64,000 nt of DNA from Jiangella asiatica (GTDB lineage: Bacteria > Actinomycetota > Actinomycetes > Jiangellales > Jiangellaceae). The notes under the pieces were generated by a model. The model was not told the origin of the DNA, ran no database searches, and saw only the letters and a list, made by a program, of their open reading frames with translations. The stretch lies in assembly GCF_004349065.1 (NCBI RefSeq), contig NZ_SMKZ01000018.1, positions 1 to 64,000 on the forward strand, written 5' to 3'. This document shows, in pieces, positions 51,369 to 59,294 of the stretch. Positions within the stretch are counted from its first letter, which is position 1, and every line of letters starts with the position of its first letter. A program made the translations under genes and the position numbers.

Positions 51369-52955
51369 TCACCCGGTGTAGACGGTCCGGCCGCGAACGA
51401 CCGTCCGGAGACAGCGCGGCAGGCCGGCGCCCGGCGATAGATCGGGCAGCCCTGGCACGCCGGCGCGCGGGTCGGTGGACCAGGCCGCGATCCGCTCGTC
51501 CGGTGCCTGGACCACGAGCTCGCCCGGCACCTCCCAGATCGCGAACGTCGCGCGCATCCCCGGCGCCAGCACCCCGGCGTCCTCGACGCGCGCCGCCCGC
51601 CAGCCGCCGCGGGTGGCCGCAGAGAACGCCGCCCGAGCACTGAGCCGCTCCGACGGCGTCCGGTGGTAGGCGGCGGCGCGGACGGTCTCCCAGCCGGCCA
51701 GCGGGGTCACCGGGGAGTCGGACCCGAAGGCGAGCAGCACCCCGGCGCGCGCCATGGACGCGAACGGGTTCAGCGACACGCCCCGCTCCGGTCCCAGCCT
51801 GTCGACGTAGAGCCCCGAGTCGCCGCCCCACAGCTGGTCGAACGCGGGCTGCACGCTGGCGACGACGCCCAGCCGGGCGAGCTCGGCCATGACACCGTCG
51901 TCGACCATCTCGACGTGCTCCAGTCGGTGCCGGGAGCCGACGACGGCCGCCAGCCCGCACTGTGCCGCCGCGGCCGAGAGCGCCTGGACCGCGACCTTGA
52001 TGGCTTCGTCGCCGATGCAGTGGAAACCGGCCTGGATGCCCGCCCGCGTGCACGCGACCACGTGCTCGGTCGCGGCGTCCACGTCCAGGTCGAGCCGGCC
52101 GCGTTCGCCCGGCGCGTCGGCATAGGGTGAGGTCAGCCTGGCGCTGCGGGAGCCGATCGAACCGTCGAGGTTGAGGTCGCCGGCAGCACCGACCGCGCCG
52201 AGTGCCTGTGCCTCCCCCGCGCCGAGCGCGCCCCAGTAGCCGATGACGTCCGGCAGGCCGGGGTCGGAGCCCAGCGCCCGCACGGCCGCGAAGTCCGCGG
52301 CGTCGCTGATCTGCGGCGTGCCCATCTCGTGGACGGCGCCGATGCCCACCGCTGCCGCATGGCGCAGCGAGTCGACGCGCAGCGCCTGGAGCCGGTCGGC
52401 GGCGACGGCGGACCGGGCGGTCCGCCGGGCCCGGCGATGGGCGTCGCGCCGCACCAGGCCGTCGTCGTACCCGTCGGCGGCCTTCACGGACGGGTCGCCG
52501 GCCAGCAGTGCGGTAGACACGGCGGCAGTGTGGACGTCGCGGCGGGCGAGGTACACGACCGCTCCGGACGCGGCCCGGTCCAGCTCCGCCGGCGACGGCG
52601 CGCGTCGCTCCGGCCAGGCGTCCTCCTCCCAGCCGAAGCCAAGGATCGCCTCGCCCGGACGCTGCCTGGCCCGTTCCGCGACCCGGTCCAGCAGGGCCGT
52701 CAGGCTCTCCACACCGGCGACGTCGAGGCCGTCGCGGGCCAGCCCGGTCTCGGTCAGGTGCACGTGGGCGTCGACGAAGGCCGGTGCGACGAGCGCGTCC
52801 TCGAGGTCGACGACCTCCGCCGCGGAGTCGACGTGCACCTCCGCCGCGCCTTCGGCACCCACCCAGGCGACGGTGTCGTCGACCACCAGCATCGCGGTGG
52901 CGAACGGGTCGGCGGGGCTGTGGATGCGGCCGTGGCGGTAGAGGGTCGTCGTCAC
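51369..52955 (-). CDS. Amidohydrolase family protein (YtcJ-like)
   Basis: A 528-residue metal-dependent hydrolase of the Amidohydro_3/YtcJ group. Metal-ligand text: VAPAFVDAHVHLTETGL near residue 60, FHCIGDEAIKVAV and HRLEHVEMVDDGVM in the middle, AFGSDSPVTPLAGWETV toward the end. The N- and C-terminal strands make the composite beta domain (RTVVRGRTVYTG at the end). Substrates of this group vary widely (N-acyl or carbamoyl compounds). No operon partner is evident. Confidence 0.92.
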   Translation of the reverse strand: MTTTLYRHGRIHSPADPFATAMLVVDDTVAWVGAEGAAEVHVDSAAEVVDLEDALVAPAFVDAHVHLTETGLARDGLDVAGVESLTALLDRVAERARQRPGEAILGFGWEEDAWPERRAPSPAELDRAASGAVVYLARRDVHTAAVSTALLAGDPSVKAADGYDDGLVRRDAHRRARRTARSAVAADRLQALRVDSLRHAAAVGIGAVHEMGTPQISDAADFAAVRALGSDPGLPDVIGYWGALGAGEAQALGAVGAAGDLNLDGSIGSRSARLTSPYADAPGERGRLDLDVDAATEHVVACTRAGIQAGFHCIGDEAIKVAVQALSAAAAQCGLAAVVGSRHRLEHVEMVDDGVMAELARLGVVASVQPAFDQLWGGDSGLYVDRLGPERGVSLNPFASMARAGVLLAFGSDSPVTPLAGWETVRAAAYHRTPSERLSARAAFSAATRGGWRAARVEDAGVLAPGMRATFAIWEVPGELVVQAPDERIAAWSTDPRAGVPGLPDLSPGAGLPRCLRTVVRGRTVYTG

Positions 52956-53077
52956 CCCGTCGATTCTCCATGACGAACCTGAGGACCTCGGCGGCCCTCT
53001 CCCACGCTCGGTTGATCGTGGAGTTTCCGCGGAGTCGCCGGGCGAAATGTCGGATGGATTCCGCGATTACTTTACGA

Positions 53078-54064
53078 TCAACGCCGGGGTGGGTCAGGGC
53101 GCGAGCCGGCGACGGCGCGCATGTATCGTCTGGCCAGGTCCGCGATGTGGTCGACGAGCTCGGGTGGCGACAGGACGTCGAACTCGACGCCGGTCGAGCC
53201 GAGTCGCACCGCGAGCGTGTCCAGGGAGTCCGCACCGGTCTCCAGGACGCAGGTGTCGTCGCCGTCGGGTGCCACCGACCCGGCCGCCACCGGCAGGTGC
53301 GCGGCCATCCGCTCCGCCGGAGCGTGCAGCCGGACCCGGGCGTGGTGGCGCCACGCCGCCGCCGAGGCCCGGCGGGACACGTAGGCGGCCAGGTCCTCCG
53401 CGGGCGGCTCGCGCGGCTCGAACCGGGCGCCCAGCGGGGTGCAGTCCGAGATGCGGTCGACCCGGAAGGTCCGCCAGTCCACGCGGTCGACGTCCCAGGC
53501 GACGAGGTACCAGCGGCGACCCCAGCGCACCAGCCGCAACGGCTCGGCGGCCCGCAGGCTCACGCCGTCGTCGTGGGCGCGGTAGCCGAAGCGGACCCGC
53601 TCCCGGTCGCGGCAGGCCAGCGACAGCGTCGCCAGCAGCCCGGCGTCGACGAGCGGCGCGGGCGCGTCGTACGGGACGGTGACGGTGGCCAGCCGCAACG
53701 CGTCGACCCGCCGGCGCAGGCGCGAAGGCAGCACCTGCTCGAGCTTGGCAAGCGCACGCACCGACGTCTCCTCGATCCCGTCGACGGCGCCCGCGGCGGC
53801 TCCGCGCAACCCGACGGCGACCGCGACCGCTTCGTCGTCGTCGAGCAGCAGCGGCGGGAGCTCCGCGCCGGCACCGAGCCGGTATCCGCCGGTGGCGCCG
53901 GGCGCGGCCTGAACCGGGTACCCGAGCGAGCGCAGCTTGTCGATGTCATTGCGGACGGTCCGGGTGCTGACGGCGAGCCGCTCGGCCAGCTCCGGCCCCG
54001 TCCACGACCGCCGGACCTGCAACAACGACAACAGGCGCAGCAGCCGCGCCGAGGTCTCCAACAT
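53078..54064 (-). CDS. WYL-domain (YafY/DeoR-like) transcriptional regulator
   Basis: A regulator of about 328 residues, paralogous over its full length to the one at 374-1354. The winged helix shows VSTRTVRNDIDKLRSLGYPV; the WYL domain shows GRRWYLVAWDVDRVDWRTFRVDRI. The start is placed at MLETSARLLRLL as in the paralogue. It is divergent from the epoxide hydrolase gene, with a palindromic operator in the 62-base gap, so it probably controls that gene and itself. Confidence 0.93.
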   Translation of the reverse strand: MLETSARLLRLLSLLQVRRSWTGPELAERLAVSTRTVRNDIDKLRSLGYPVQAAPGATGGYRLGAGAELPPLLLDDDEAVAVAVGLRGAAAGAVDGIEETSVRALAKLEQVLPSRLRRRVDALRLATVTVPYDAPAPLVDAGLLATLSLACRDRERVRFGYRAHDDGVSLRAAEPLRLVRWGRRWYLVAWDVDRVDWRTFRVDRISDCTPLGARFEPREPPAEDLAAYVSRRASAAAWRHHARVRLHAPAERMAAHLPVAAGSVAPDGDDTCVLETGADSLDTLAVRLGSTGVEFDVLSPPELVDHIADLARRYMRAVAGSRPDPPRR

Positions 54065-54084
54065 CCCCGAAGTCTGCCATGCAA

Positions 54085-54105
54085 TGCGGAACGAAGTCTT
54101 CCGCA
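54085..54105. promoter_or_regulatory. WYL-regulator operator
   Basis: Perfect interrupted palindrome TGCGGAA-N7-TTCCGCA between the divergent WYL and epoxide hydrolase genes, sharing arms and spacer length with the site at 1376-1396. It ends 21 bases before the hydrolase start. Confidence 0.8.
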
Positions 54106-54126
54106 TAGACGCGTAGCGTCACGGTT

Positions 54127-55251
54127 ATGACGAACACGGCGGACCTCACCCCGTTCACCATCGACGTACCGCAGGCCGACCTCGACGACCTGCGCGAGCG
54201 ACTCGCCCGCACCCGGTTCACGCAAGAGCTGCCCGGCGCCGGCTGGGACCACGGCGTTCCCGTCGGCTTCGTGCAGCGGCTGGTGAAACGCTGGCGCGAC
54301 GAGTACGACTGGCGCGAGTGGGAGGAGAAGCTCAACGCGTACCCGCAGTTCACCACCGAGATCGACGGCCAGAACGTCCACTTCCTGCACGTGCGCTCCC
54401 CCGAGCCCGACGCCTTCGCGCTGCTGCTCACGCACGGCTGGCCGGGCTCGATCGTGGAGTTCCTGGACGTCATCGGCCCGCTGTCGGACCCGCGCGCGCA
54501 CGGCGGCGACCCGGCGGCCGCGTTCCACCTGGTCATCCCGTCCATCCCGGGCTTCGGGTTCTCCGGGCCCACCACCCAGGCTGGCTGGGGCAAGCAGCGG
54601 ATCGCCCGGGCCTGGGCGGAGCTGATGCGGCGGCTCGGGTACGAGCGCTACGGCCTGCACGGCAACGACGGCGGATCGCTCATCTCGCCGGAGGTCGGCC
54701 GGACCGACCCGGACCACGTCGCCGGCGTCCACGTCACGCAGATCTTCTCCTTCCCCTCCGGTGACCCGGCGGAGACGGAAGGCTTGTCCGAGCAGGACCA
54801 GGCCGGGCTCGCGCACCTGACGTGGTTCTGGGAGAAGCTGGGCGCCTTCAACCAGTTGCAGGCCAGCCAGCCGCAGACGCTCGCGCACGCCCTCGCCGAC
54901 TCCCCCGCCGGCCAGCTCGCCTGGAGCTCGCAGCTGTTCGGCGACGGCGCCGTGAGCGACGACTTCATCCTCACCAACGTCACCATCTACTGGCTGACGA
55001 ACACCGCGGCGTCGTCCGCGCGGTTCTACTACGAGGGCAACCGCGACGAGGCGCCGACGCAGCCGACGACCGTGCCGCTCGGCCTGGCCGGATTCAAGGA
55101 CGACTTCATCTCGATGCGCCGCTTCGCCGAGCGCGACCACGCGAACATCGTCCAGTGGCACACCTACGGCAGCGGCGGGCACTACTCCGCGCACCAGGTG
55201 CCCGACGTGCTCGTCGAGGACCTGCGCGGGTTCTTCCGCGAGCTGCGGTGA
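54127..55251 (+). CDS. Epoxide hydrolase (microsomal type, EHN domain)
   Basis: A 374-residue alpha/beta hydrolase with an N-terminal epoxide hydrolase domain ([22 protein letters not shown] and [39 protein letters not shown]). The oxyanion motif is HGWPGS, the nucleophile Asp lies in [10 protein letters not shown], the acid region in [11 protein letters not shown], and the general-base His in [12 protein letters not shown]. It would hydrolyse epoxides to diols. It is divergent from the WYL regulator over a shared operator, so expression is likely induced by a ligand. Confidence 0.94.
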   Translation: MTNTADLTPFTIDVPQADLDDLRERLARTRFTQELPGAGWDHGVPVGFVQRLVKRWRDEYDWREWEEKLNAYPQFTTEIDGQNVHFLHVRSPEPDAFALLLTHGWPGSIVEFLDVIGPLSDPRAHGGDPAAAFHLVIPSIPGFGFSGPTTQAGWGKQRIARAWAELMRRLGYERYGLHGNDGGSLISPEVGRTDPDHVAGVHVTQIFSFPSGDPAETEGLSEQDQAGLAHLTWFWEKLGAFNQLQASQPQTLAHALADSPAGQLAWSSQLFGDGAVSDDFILTNVTIYWLTNTAASSARFYYEGNRDEAPTQPTTVPLGLAGFKDDFISMRRFAERDHANIVQWHTYGSGGHYSAHQVPDVLVEDLRGFFRELR

Positions 55252-55294
55252 CGTGGGGCGGGACCTTGTCGGTGCTCCGCGAGAGAGTGGCCGC

Positions 55295-56407
55295 ATGACC
55301 GACGTCCTGACGCGGCGAGAGCTGGGCCGGGCCACCCTGGCGCGGCAGCTCCTCCTCGACCGCGCCGACCGGCCGGTGCTCGACACCGTCGAGCACCTGG
55401 CCGGGTTGCAGGCGCAGCAGCCGTTCTCGCCGTACTACCAGCTCTGGTCCCGGCTACGCGGCTTCGTGCCCGCCGCGCTCTGCGAGCCGCTGCTCGACCG
55501 GTCACTGGTGCGCATCGCGGCACAGCGCGGCACCATCCACCTGCTCACCGCCGCCGACGCACTGGCCTTGCGGCCCTGGATCCAGCCGATCTACCTCGCC
55601 GACCTGAGCACCAACACCGAGCACGCCAAGGCGCTGGTTGGCGTCGACCTCGACGCGGTGCGCGAGGCCGCGCGCTCGTTCCTGGACGAGGAACCCCGTA
55701 CGGTCGCCGAGCTGGGCCGGCTGCTCGCGCCGCGCTGGCCCGACGTGGGCCCGTCCCATCTGGCGCACGCCGCGCGCAACCTGCTGGTGCTGGTGCAGGT
55801 GCCGCCGCGGGCGCTCTGGGGACGCAGCGGCCAGACCCGGCTGACGACGGTGGAGTCGTGGCTGGGCCGCTCGGTGGAGGGCTCGACCGCGCCGGCGCGG
55901 TTCGTGCTGCGCTACCTCGCGGCGTTCGGCCCAGCGTCGGTGCTCGACGTGCAGACCTGGTCCGGGCTGACCCGGTTGCGCGAGGTGGTCGACGAGCTGC
56001 GGCCCGAGCTGCGGGTCTTCCGCGACGAGTCCGGCCGCGAGCTGTTCGACCTGCCCGACGCGCCCCGTCCGCCCGCCGACACGCCGGCCCCGGTCCGGTT
56101 CCTGCCCGACTTCGACAACGTGCTGCGCTCGCACGCCGACCGCACCCGCGTCGTCGACGACGTGAACCGCCGCCGGATGAACCGGCGCAACGGCGTCGTG
56201 CCGCACGCCCTGCTCGTCGACGGCGAGGTCGCCGGCTGCTGGCGTCTGGAGGGTGCGGAGCTGACGGTGACCCCGTTCCGGCCGTTGACGCCCGCTGAGC
56301 GGGACTCGGTCGTCGACGAGGGCCGCGCGCTGGTGGTGTTCGCAACCGCCGACGAAGACGGAGCCGGCGGCGACGACCCGGACGTGCGGGTGGCGCCGCC
56401 GGAGTGA
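55295..56407 (+). CDS. Winged-helix DNA-binding domain-containing protein (HTH_42 family)
   Basis: A 370-residue protein of the HTH_42 family (related to AlkX/YcaQ-like proteins). Typical text: LARQLLLDRADRPVLDTVEHLAGLQAQQPFSPYYQLWSRLRGF at the N-terminus, RGTIHLLTAADALALRPW, and VRFLPDFDNVLRSHADRTRVV in the last third. YcaQ/AlkZ members are DNA glycosylases that unhook interstrand crosslinks; this protein lacks a clear QxQ signature at the expected place apart from LQAQQP, so activity is possible but unproven. It follows the epoxide hydrolase by 43 bases. Confidence 0.88.
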   Translation: MTDVLTRRELGRATLARQLLLDRADRPVLDTVEHLAGLQAQQPFSPYYQLWSRLRGFVPAALCEPLLDRSLVRIAAQRGTIHLLTAADALALRPWIQPIYLADLSTNTEHAKALVGVDLDAVREAARSFLDEEPRTVAELGRLLAPRWPDVGPSHLAHAARNLLVLVQVPPRALWGRSGQTRLTTVESWLGRSVEGSTAPARFVLRYLAAFGPASVLDVQTWSGLTRLREVVDELRPELRVFRDESGRELFDLPDAPRPPADTPAPVRFLPDFDNVLRSHADRTRVVDDVNRRRMNRRNGVVPHALLVDGEVAGCWRLEGAELTVTPFRPLTPAERDSVVDEGRALVVFATADEDGAGGDDPDVRVAPPE

Positions 56408-56971
56408 TCAGCGGCCGCGAGGGCGCATGATCAGCGCGGCGACGTGGTACGCGCACGGCACCGCGCCGGGGTTGGCGTAGCCGTGCGCCACGTCCGCAGC
56501 GAAGTAGGCCGAGTCGCCCGCGGTCAGGTCGTAGGGCGGTCGGTCGCCCAGCGTGAGCTGGAGCCGCCCGGACTCCACCACCACGTACTCGTGCGAGCCG
56601 GGCGCGTAGGCCGGGAACGTGCCGGCGTCGCAACCGGGCGGCAGCTCGGTGCGGATCCACTCGAAGTTCACCCCGGGCACGACCGGGGTCAGGATGGTTC
56701 GCCGCCAGCCGCCCGGCTCGTCCACCACGTCCTGCTCCCCCGCCCGACGGACGACGACCCGTGGGCCCTCGTCGGCGACGAGCTCGGCCAGCGGAACGCC
56801 CAGGCCGCCGGCGATCCGGTCCAGGACGACGACGGTTGGCGCTTTCCGGCCGCGCTCGACGGACCAGAGCATGCTCGCGCTGATGGACGCGCGGTCGGCC
56901 ATGGCCTGCAGCGTCAGGCGCCGCCGCTGCCGGGCGTCCTGGATGCGCCGGCCCAGCTCGTCGAGGTCCAT
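56408..56971 (-). CDS. XRE family regulator with C-terminal cupin
   Basis: A 187-residue regulator. The helix-turn-helix covers residues 3-60 (RIQDARQRRRLTLQAMADRASISASMLWSVERGRKAPTVVVLDRIAGGLG). A cupin at about 105-180 contains AGTFPAYAPGSHEYVVVESGRLQLTLG and AYFAADVAHGYANPG. Such proteins control amine, amino-acid or resistance genes in response to small ligands. It is divergent from the acetyltransferase gene with only 23 bases between starts, so it most likely regulates that gene. Confidence 0.93.
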   Translation of the reverse strand: MDLDELGRRIQDARQRRRLTLQAMADRASISASMLWSVERGRKAPTVVVLDRIAGGLGVPLAELVADEGPRVVVRRAGEQDVVDEPGGWRRTILTPVVPGVNFEWIRTELPPGCDAGTFPAYAPGSHEYVVVESGRLQLTLGDRPPYDLTAGDSAYFAADVAHGYANPGAVPCAYHVAALIMRPRGR

Positions 56972-56977
56972 GGTTCG

Positions 56978-57004
56978 CTATAATAACGTCTATTGTGACT
57001 ATAG
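56978..57004. promoter_or_regulatory. Divergent promoter/operator of the XRE-cupin and GNAT genes
   Basis: The only A+T-rich stretch nearby. CTATA at 56978 and TATAG ending at 57004 form outer arms, with AATA-N5-TATT inside. A perfect TATAAT (56979-56984) lies ten bases before the GTG of the acetyltransferase, which has no ribosome site; this fits a leaderless transcript. Confidence 0.6.
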
Positions 57005-57537
57005 AGAATTCGCCGGAAGGCCTCGTGCGCACTGCGACCGTCCGGGCCGCCGGCGTCAGCGACCTGGACGCCGTTGCCGCGATCTTCACCCACTACGTCC
57101 TGCACAGCGTCGCGACGTTCGAGAACGTGCCGCCGACCGTGGCGGACTGGGAGCGAAAGCTCTCCGACCTCGCCGCGCGCGGCCTGCCCTTCCTCGTCGC
57201 CGACCTCGACGACACCGTGGCCGGCTACGCCTACGCCGCGCCGTGGCGACCCAAGCCGGCGTACCAGCACACCGTCGAGAACACGATCTACCTGGATCCG
57301 CGGTTCACCGGCCGGGGCGTGGGCCGGACGCTGCTGACCGCATTGCTGGAACGATGCGCGGACGCCGGGGTCCGCCAAGTCGTCGCGGTGATCGCCGACA
57401 GCGGCTCCGCCGCGTCCGAGCGCCTGCACCGCGCCCTCGGCTTCGACGACGCCGGCCGCCTCACCGACGTCGGCCACAAGCACGGCCGCTGGATCGACAC
57501 CCTCCTCCTCCAGCGCCCCCTGATGCTTCCCGAATGA
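56995..57537 (+). CDS. GNAT N-acetyltransferase, phosphinothricin acetyltransferase-like
   Basis: A 180-residue acetyltransferase of the Pat/Bar-like group: VRAAGVSDLDAVAAIFTHYVLHSVATFENVPPT, then PWRPKPAYQHTVENTIYLDPRFTGRGVGRTLLTALLERCADAGVRQVVAVIADSG, which includes the acetyl-CoA loop. Relatives acetylate phosphinothricin, methionine sulfoximine or methionine sulfone. GTG at 56995 would be leaderless; GTG at 57025 has a GGAAGG site and would shorten the protein by ten residues. The stop TGA lies in a copy of repeat family 2. Probably controlled by the XRE-cupin protein. Confidence 0.92.
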   Translation: MTIENSPEGLVRTATVRAAGVSDLDAVAAIFTHYVLHSVATFENVPPTVADWERKLSDLAARGLPFLVADLDDTVAGYAYAAPWRPKPAYQHTVENTIYLDPRFTGRGVGRTLLTALLERCADAGVRQVVAVIADSGSAASERLHRALGFDDAGRLTDVGHKHGRWIDTLLLQRPLMLPE

Positions 57538-57609
57538 TCACGTTCAGCACGAAATCTCGTGTCGCACCATGCTCACAAGCCTCGTGACGCACGGGGAACC
57601 CTGGTGATT
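57533..57609 (+). repeat. Palindromic repeat family 2, copy B
   Basis: Begins AATGATCACGTTCAGCACGA, continues with CACGAAATCTCGTG and TCGCACCATGC, and ends CCTGGTGAT. Its TGA at 57535-57537 is the stop codon of the acetyltransferase. The first 40 bases are identical to copy C in reverse. Confidence 0.82.
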
Positions 57610-57673
57610 CCAACGGGTGATCGCCCACCCGACCGATCCCAGGCGCCCCGAGGGATCCGGGCCGCTACGCCAC

Positions 57674-57750
57674 ATCACCAGGAGATCTCGCGCATCAACA
57701 GGGTTGCAGGCATGGTGCGACACGAGATTTCGTGCTGAACGTGATCATTT
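57674..57750 (-). repeat. Palindromic repeat family 2, copy C (inverted)
   Basis: Reverse-orientation copy facing copy B. Together they form an inverted pair spanning 57533-57750 with about 40 identical bases at the ends and about 140 between. The layout resembles a REPIN or a small MITE. The remaining gap to lat (57751-57877) holds the lat promoter region. Confidence 0.82.
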
Positions 57751-57790
57751 CCAGTCCGGCGGAAGGTCTTCTTGCCATTGGGGGGTGTTG

Positions 57791-57805
57791 ACGCAAGAAT
57801 TACGT
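57791..57805. promoter_or_regulatory. Lrp/AsnC-like dyad upstream of lat
   Basis: ACGCAAGAATTACGT, symmetrical as ACGNAA-N3-TTNCGT, overlaps a TTGACG box (57788-57793) and lies about 75 bases before the lat start. Lrp-type regulators commonly control lysine aminotransferase genes in actinobacteria, but none is encoded in this window. Confidence 0.4.
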
Positions 57806-57877
57806 TGAGGCGGGCCTCACGAGGGACGTCTTCTGCCTTGATGCGCCCATGCATCCCGTTCGAGGAGGTTCACCGAC

Positions 57878-59212
57878 GTGGCCGAACAGCTCACCATCCG
57901 CGCCGACGAAGTCCACGCCGTCCTCGGCAGGCATCTGCTCACCGACGGGTTCAAGCTCGTCCTCGACACTGACGCGAGCAGGGGCAGCTGGTTGGTCGAC
58001 GCCCGTGACGGTCGGCGCTACCTGGACATGTACACGTTCTTCGCCTCCGCGCCGCTGGGCTGCAATCCGGCTGGGCTGGTCGACGACCCCGCGTTCATGG
58101 ACCTGCTGGCCCGGGTCGCGGCCAACAAGCCGGCCAACTCCGACGTCTACTCCGTGCACCTGGCCGAGTTCACCGAGACGTTCGCGCGGGTCCTCGGCGA
58201 TCCCGCGCTGCCGCACCTGTTCTTCGTCGAAGGTGGCGCGCTCGCGGTCGAGAACGCGCTGAAGACCGCGTTCGACTGGAAGAGCCGGCACAACGAAGCG
58301 CACGGGCGTGACCCCCGCCTGGGCACCCGCGTCATGCACCTGACCAAGGCGTTCCACGGCCGCAGCGGCTACACCATGTCGCTCACGAACACCGAGCCGA
58401 ACAAGACCGCACGGTTCCCGCGGTTCGACTGGCCGCGCATCGACGTCCCCGCCATCCGGTTCCCGCTGGCCGACCACCTCGACGAGGTCGTCGGCGCGGA
58501 GGAGCACGCGCTCGCCCAGGCCCGGGCTGCCTTCGAGCAGCACCGGCACGACATCGCCGCGTTCATCTGCGAGCCCATCCAGGGCGAGGGCGGCGACAAC
58601 CACATGCGCCCGGAGTTCCTGCAGGCCATGCAGCGCCTGGTGCACCGGAACGACGCCCTGTTCATCGTCGACGAGGTCCAGACCGGCACTGGCACCACCG
58701 GCACCGCCTGGGCGTACCAGCAGCTCGGCCTCACCCCCGACATCGTCGCCTTCTCCAAGAAGGTGCAGGTCGGCGGCATCATGGCCGGCGGGCGCATCGA
58801 CGAGGTCGCCGACAACGTGTTCGCGGTGTCGGGCCGCATCAACTCCACGTGGGGAGGCGGGCTGGTCGACATGGTCCGGTCCCGCCGGTTGCTGGAGCTC
58901 ATCGAGCAGGACGGGCTGATCGACGCCGCCGGCCGCAAGGGCGAACGCTTCGTCGCCGGGCTGAGCGCCGTCGCCGCCGAGACCGGCCTGGTGACCAACG
59001 TGCGCGGGCGCGGCCTCATGGTGGCCGCCGACCTGCCCGACGGCGCCACCCGCGACTCCGTCCTCACCGACCTGCGCGAGACCGAGCACGTCATCGCGCT
59101 CTCGAGCGGCGAGCGGGCGATCCGCTTCCGCCCGGCCCTGTCGGTGTCCGATGATGAGATCGACCTGGCCGTCACCGCGTTCGGTCGCGCGGTCGCCCGC
59201 CGGGCCGCCTGA
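57878..59212 (+). CDS. lat: L-lysine 6-transaminase
   Basis: A 444-residue class III PLP aminotransferase moving the epsilon-amino group of lysine to 2-oxoglutarate, giving 2-aminoadipate 6-semialdehyde. Family text: MYTFFASAPLGCNPAGLVDDPAFMDLLARVAANKPANSDVYS, TKAFHGRSGYTMSLTNT, FICEPIQGEGGDNHMRPEF, DEVQTGTGTTGTAW and the PLP-lysine region AFSKKVQVGG. This closely follows mycobacterial and beta-lactam-producer Lat. GTG at 57878 has GAGGAGG nine bases upstream. It leads a four-gene catabolic operon. Confidence 0.96.
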   Translation: MAEQLTIRADEVHAVLGRHLLTDGFKLVLDTDASRGSWLVDARDGRRYLDMYTFFASAPLGCNPAGLVDDPAFMDLLARVAANKPANSDVYSVHLAEFTETFARVLGDPALPHLFFVEGGALAVENALKTAFDWKSRHNEAHGRDPRLGTRVMHLTKAFHGRSGYTMSLTNTEPNKTARFPRFDWPRIDVPAIRFPLADHLDEVVGAEEHALAQARAAFEQHRHDIAAFICEPIQGEGGDNHMRPEFLQAMQRLVHRNDALFIVDEVQTGTGTTGTAWAYQQLGLTPDIVAFSKKVQVGGIMAGGRIDEVADNVFAVSGRINSTWGGGLVDMVRSRRLLELIEQDGLIDAAGRKGERFVAGLSAVAAETGLVTNVRGRGLMVAADLPDGATRDSVLTDLRETEHVIALSSGERAIRFRPALSVSDDEIDLAVTAFGRAVARRAA

Positions 59213-59294
59213 CGCGGTCCCCGGCCGCCACCGTCGCCGAGCCGACCACACGAGAGCGACCTGATACAGAACCACCGTCGAGGAGCACACCACC

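Noticed and set aside
53012-53081. TTGATCGT and ACGATCAA, eight-base inverted arms 54 bases apart
   Set aside because: Arms too short and far apart to be more than chance.
52976-53095. Minus-strand text DRKVIAESIRHFARRLRG and NSTINRAWERAAEVLRF before the amidohydrolase
   Set aside because: It looks protein-like but has no start or ribosome site and then runs out of frame into the amidohydrolase gene; likely chance in the intergenic gap.
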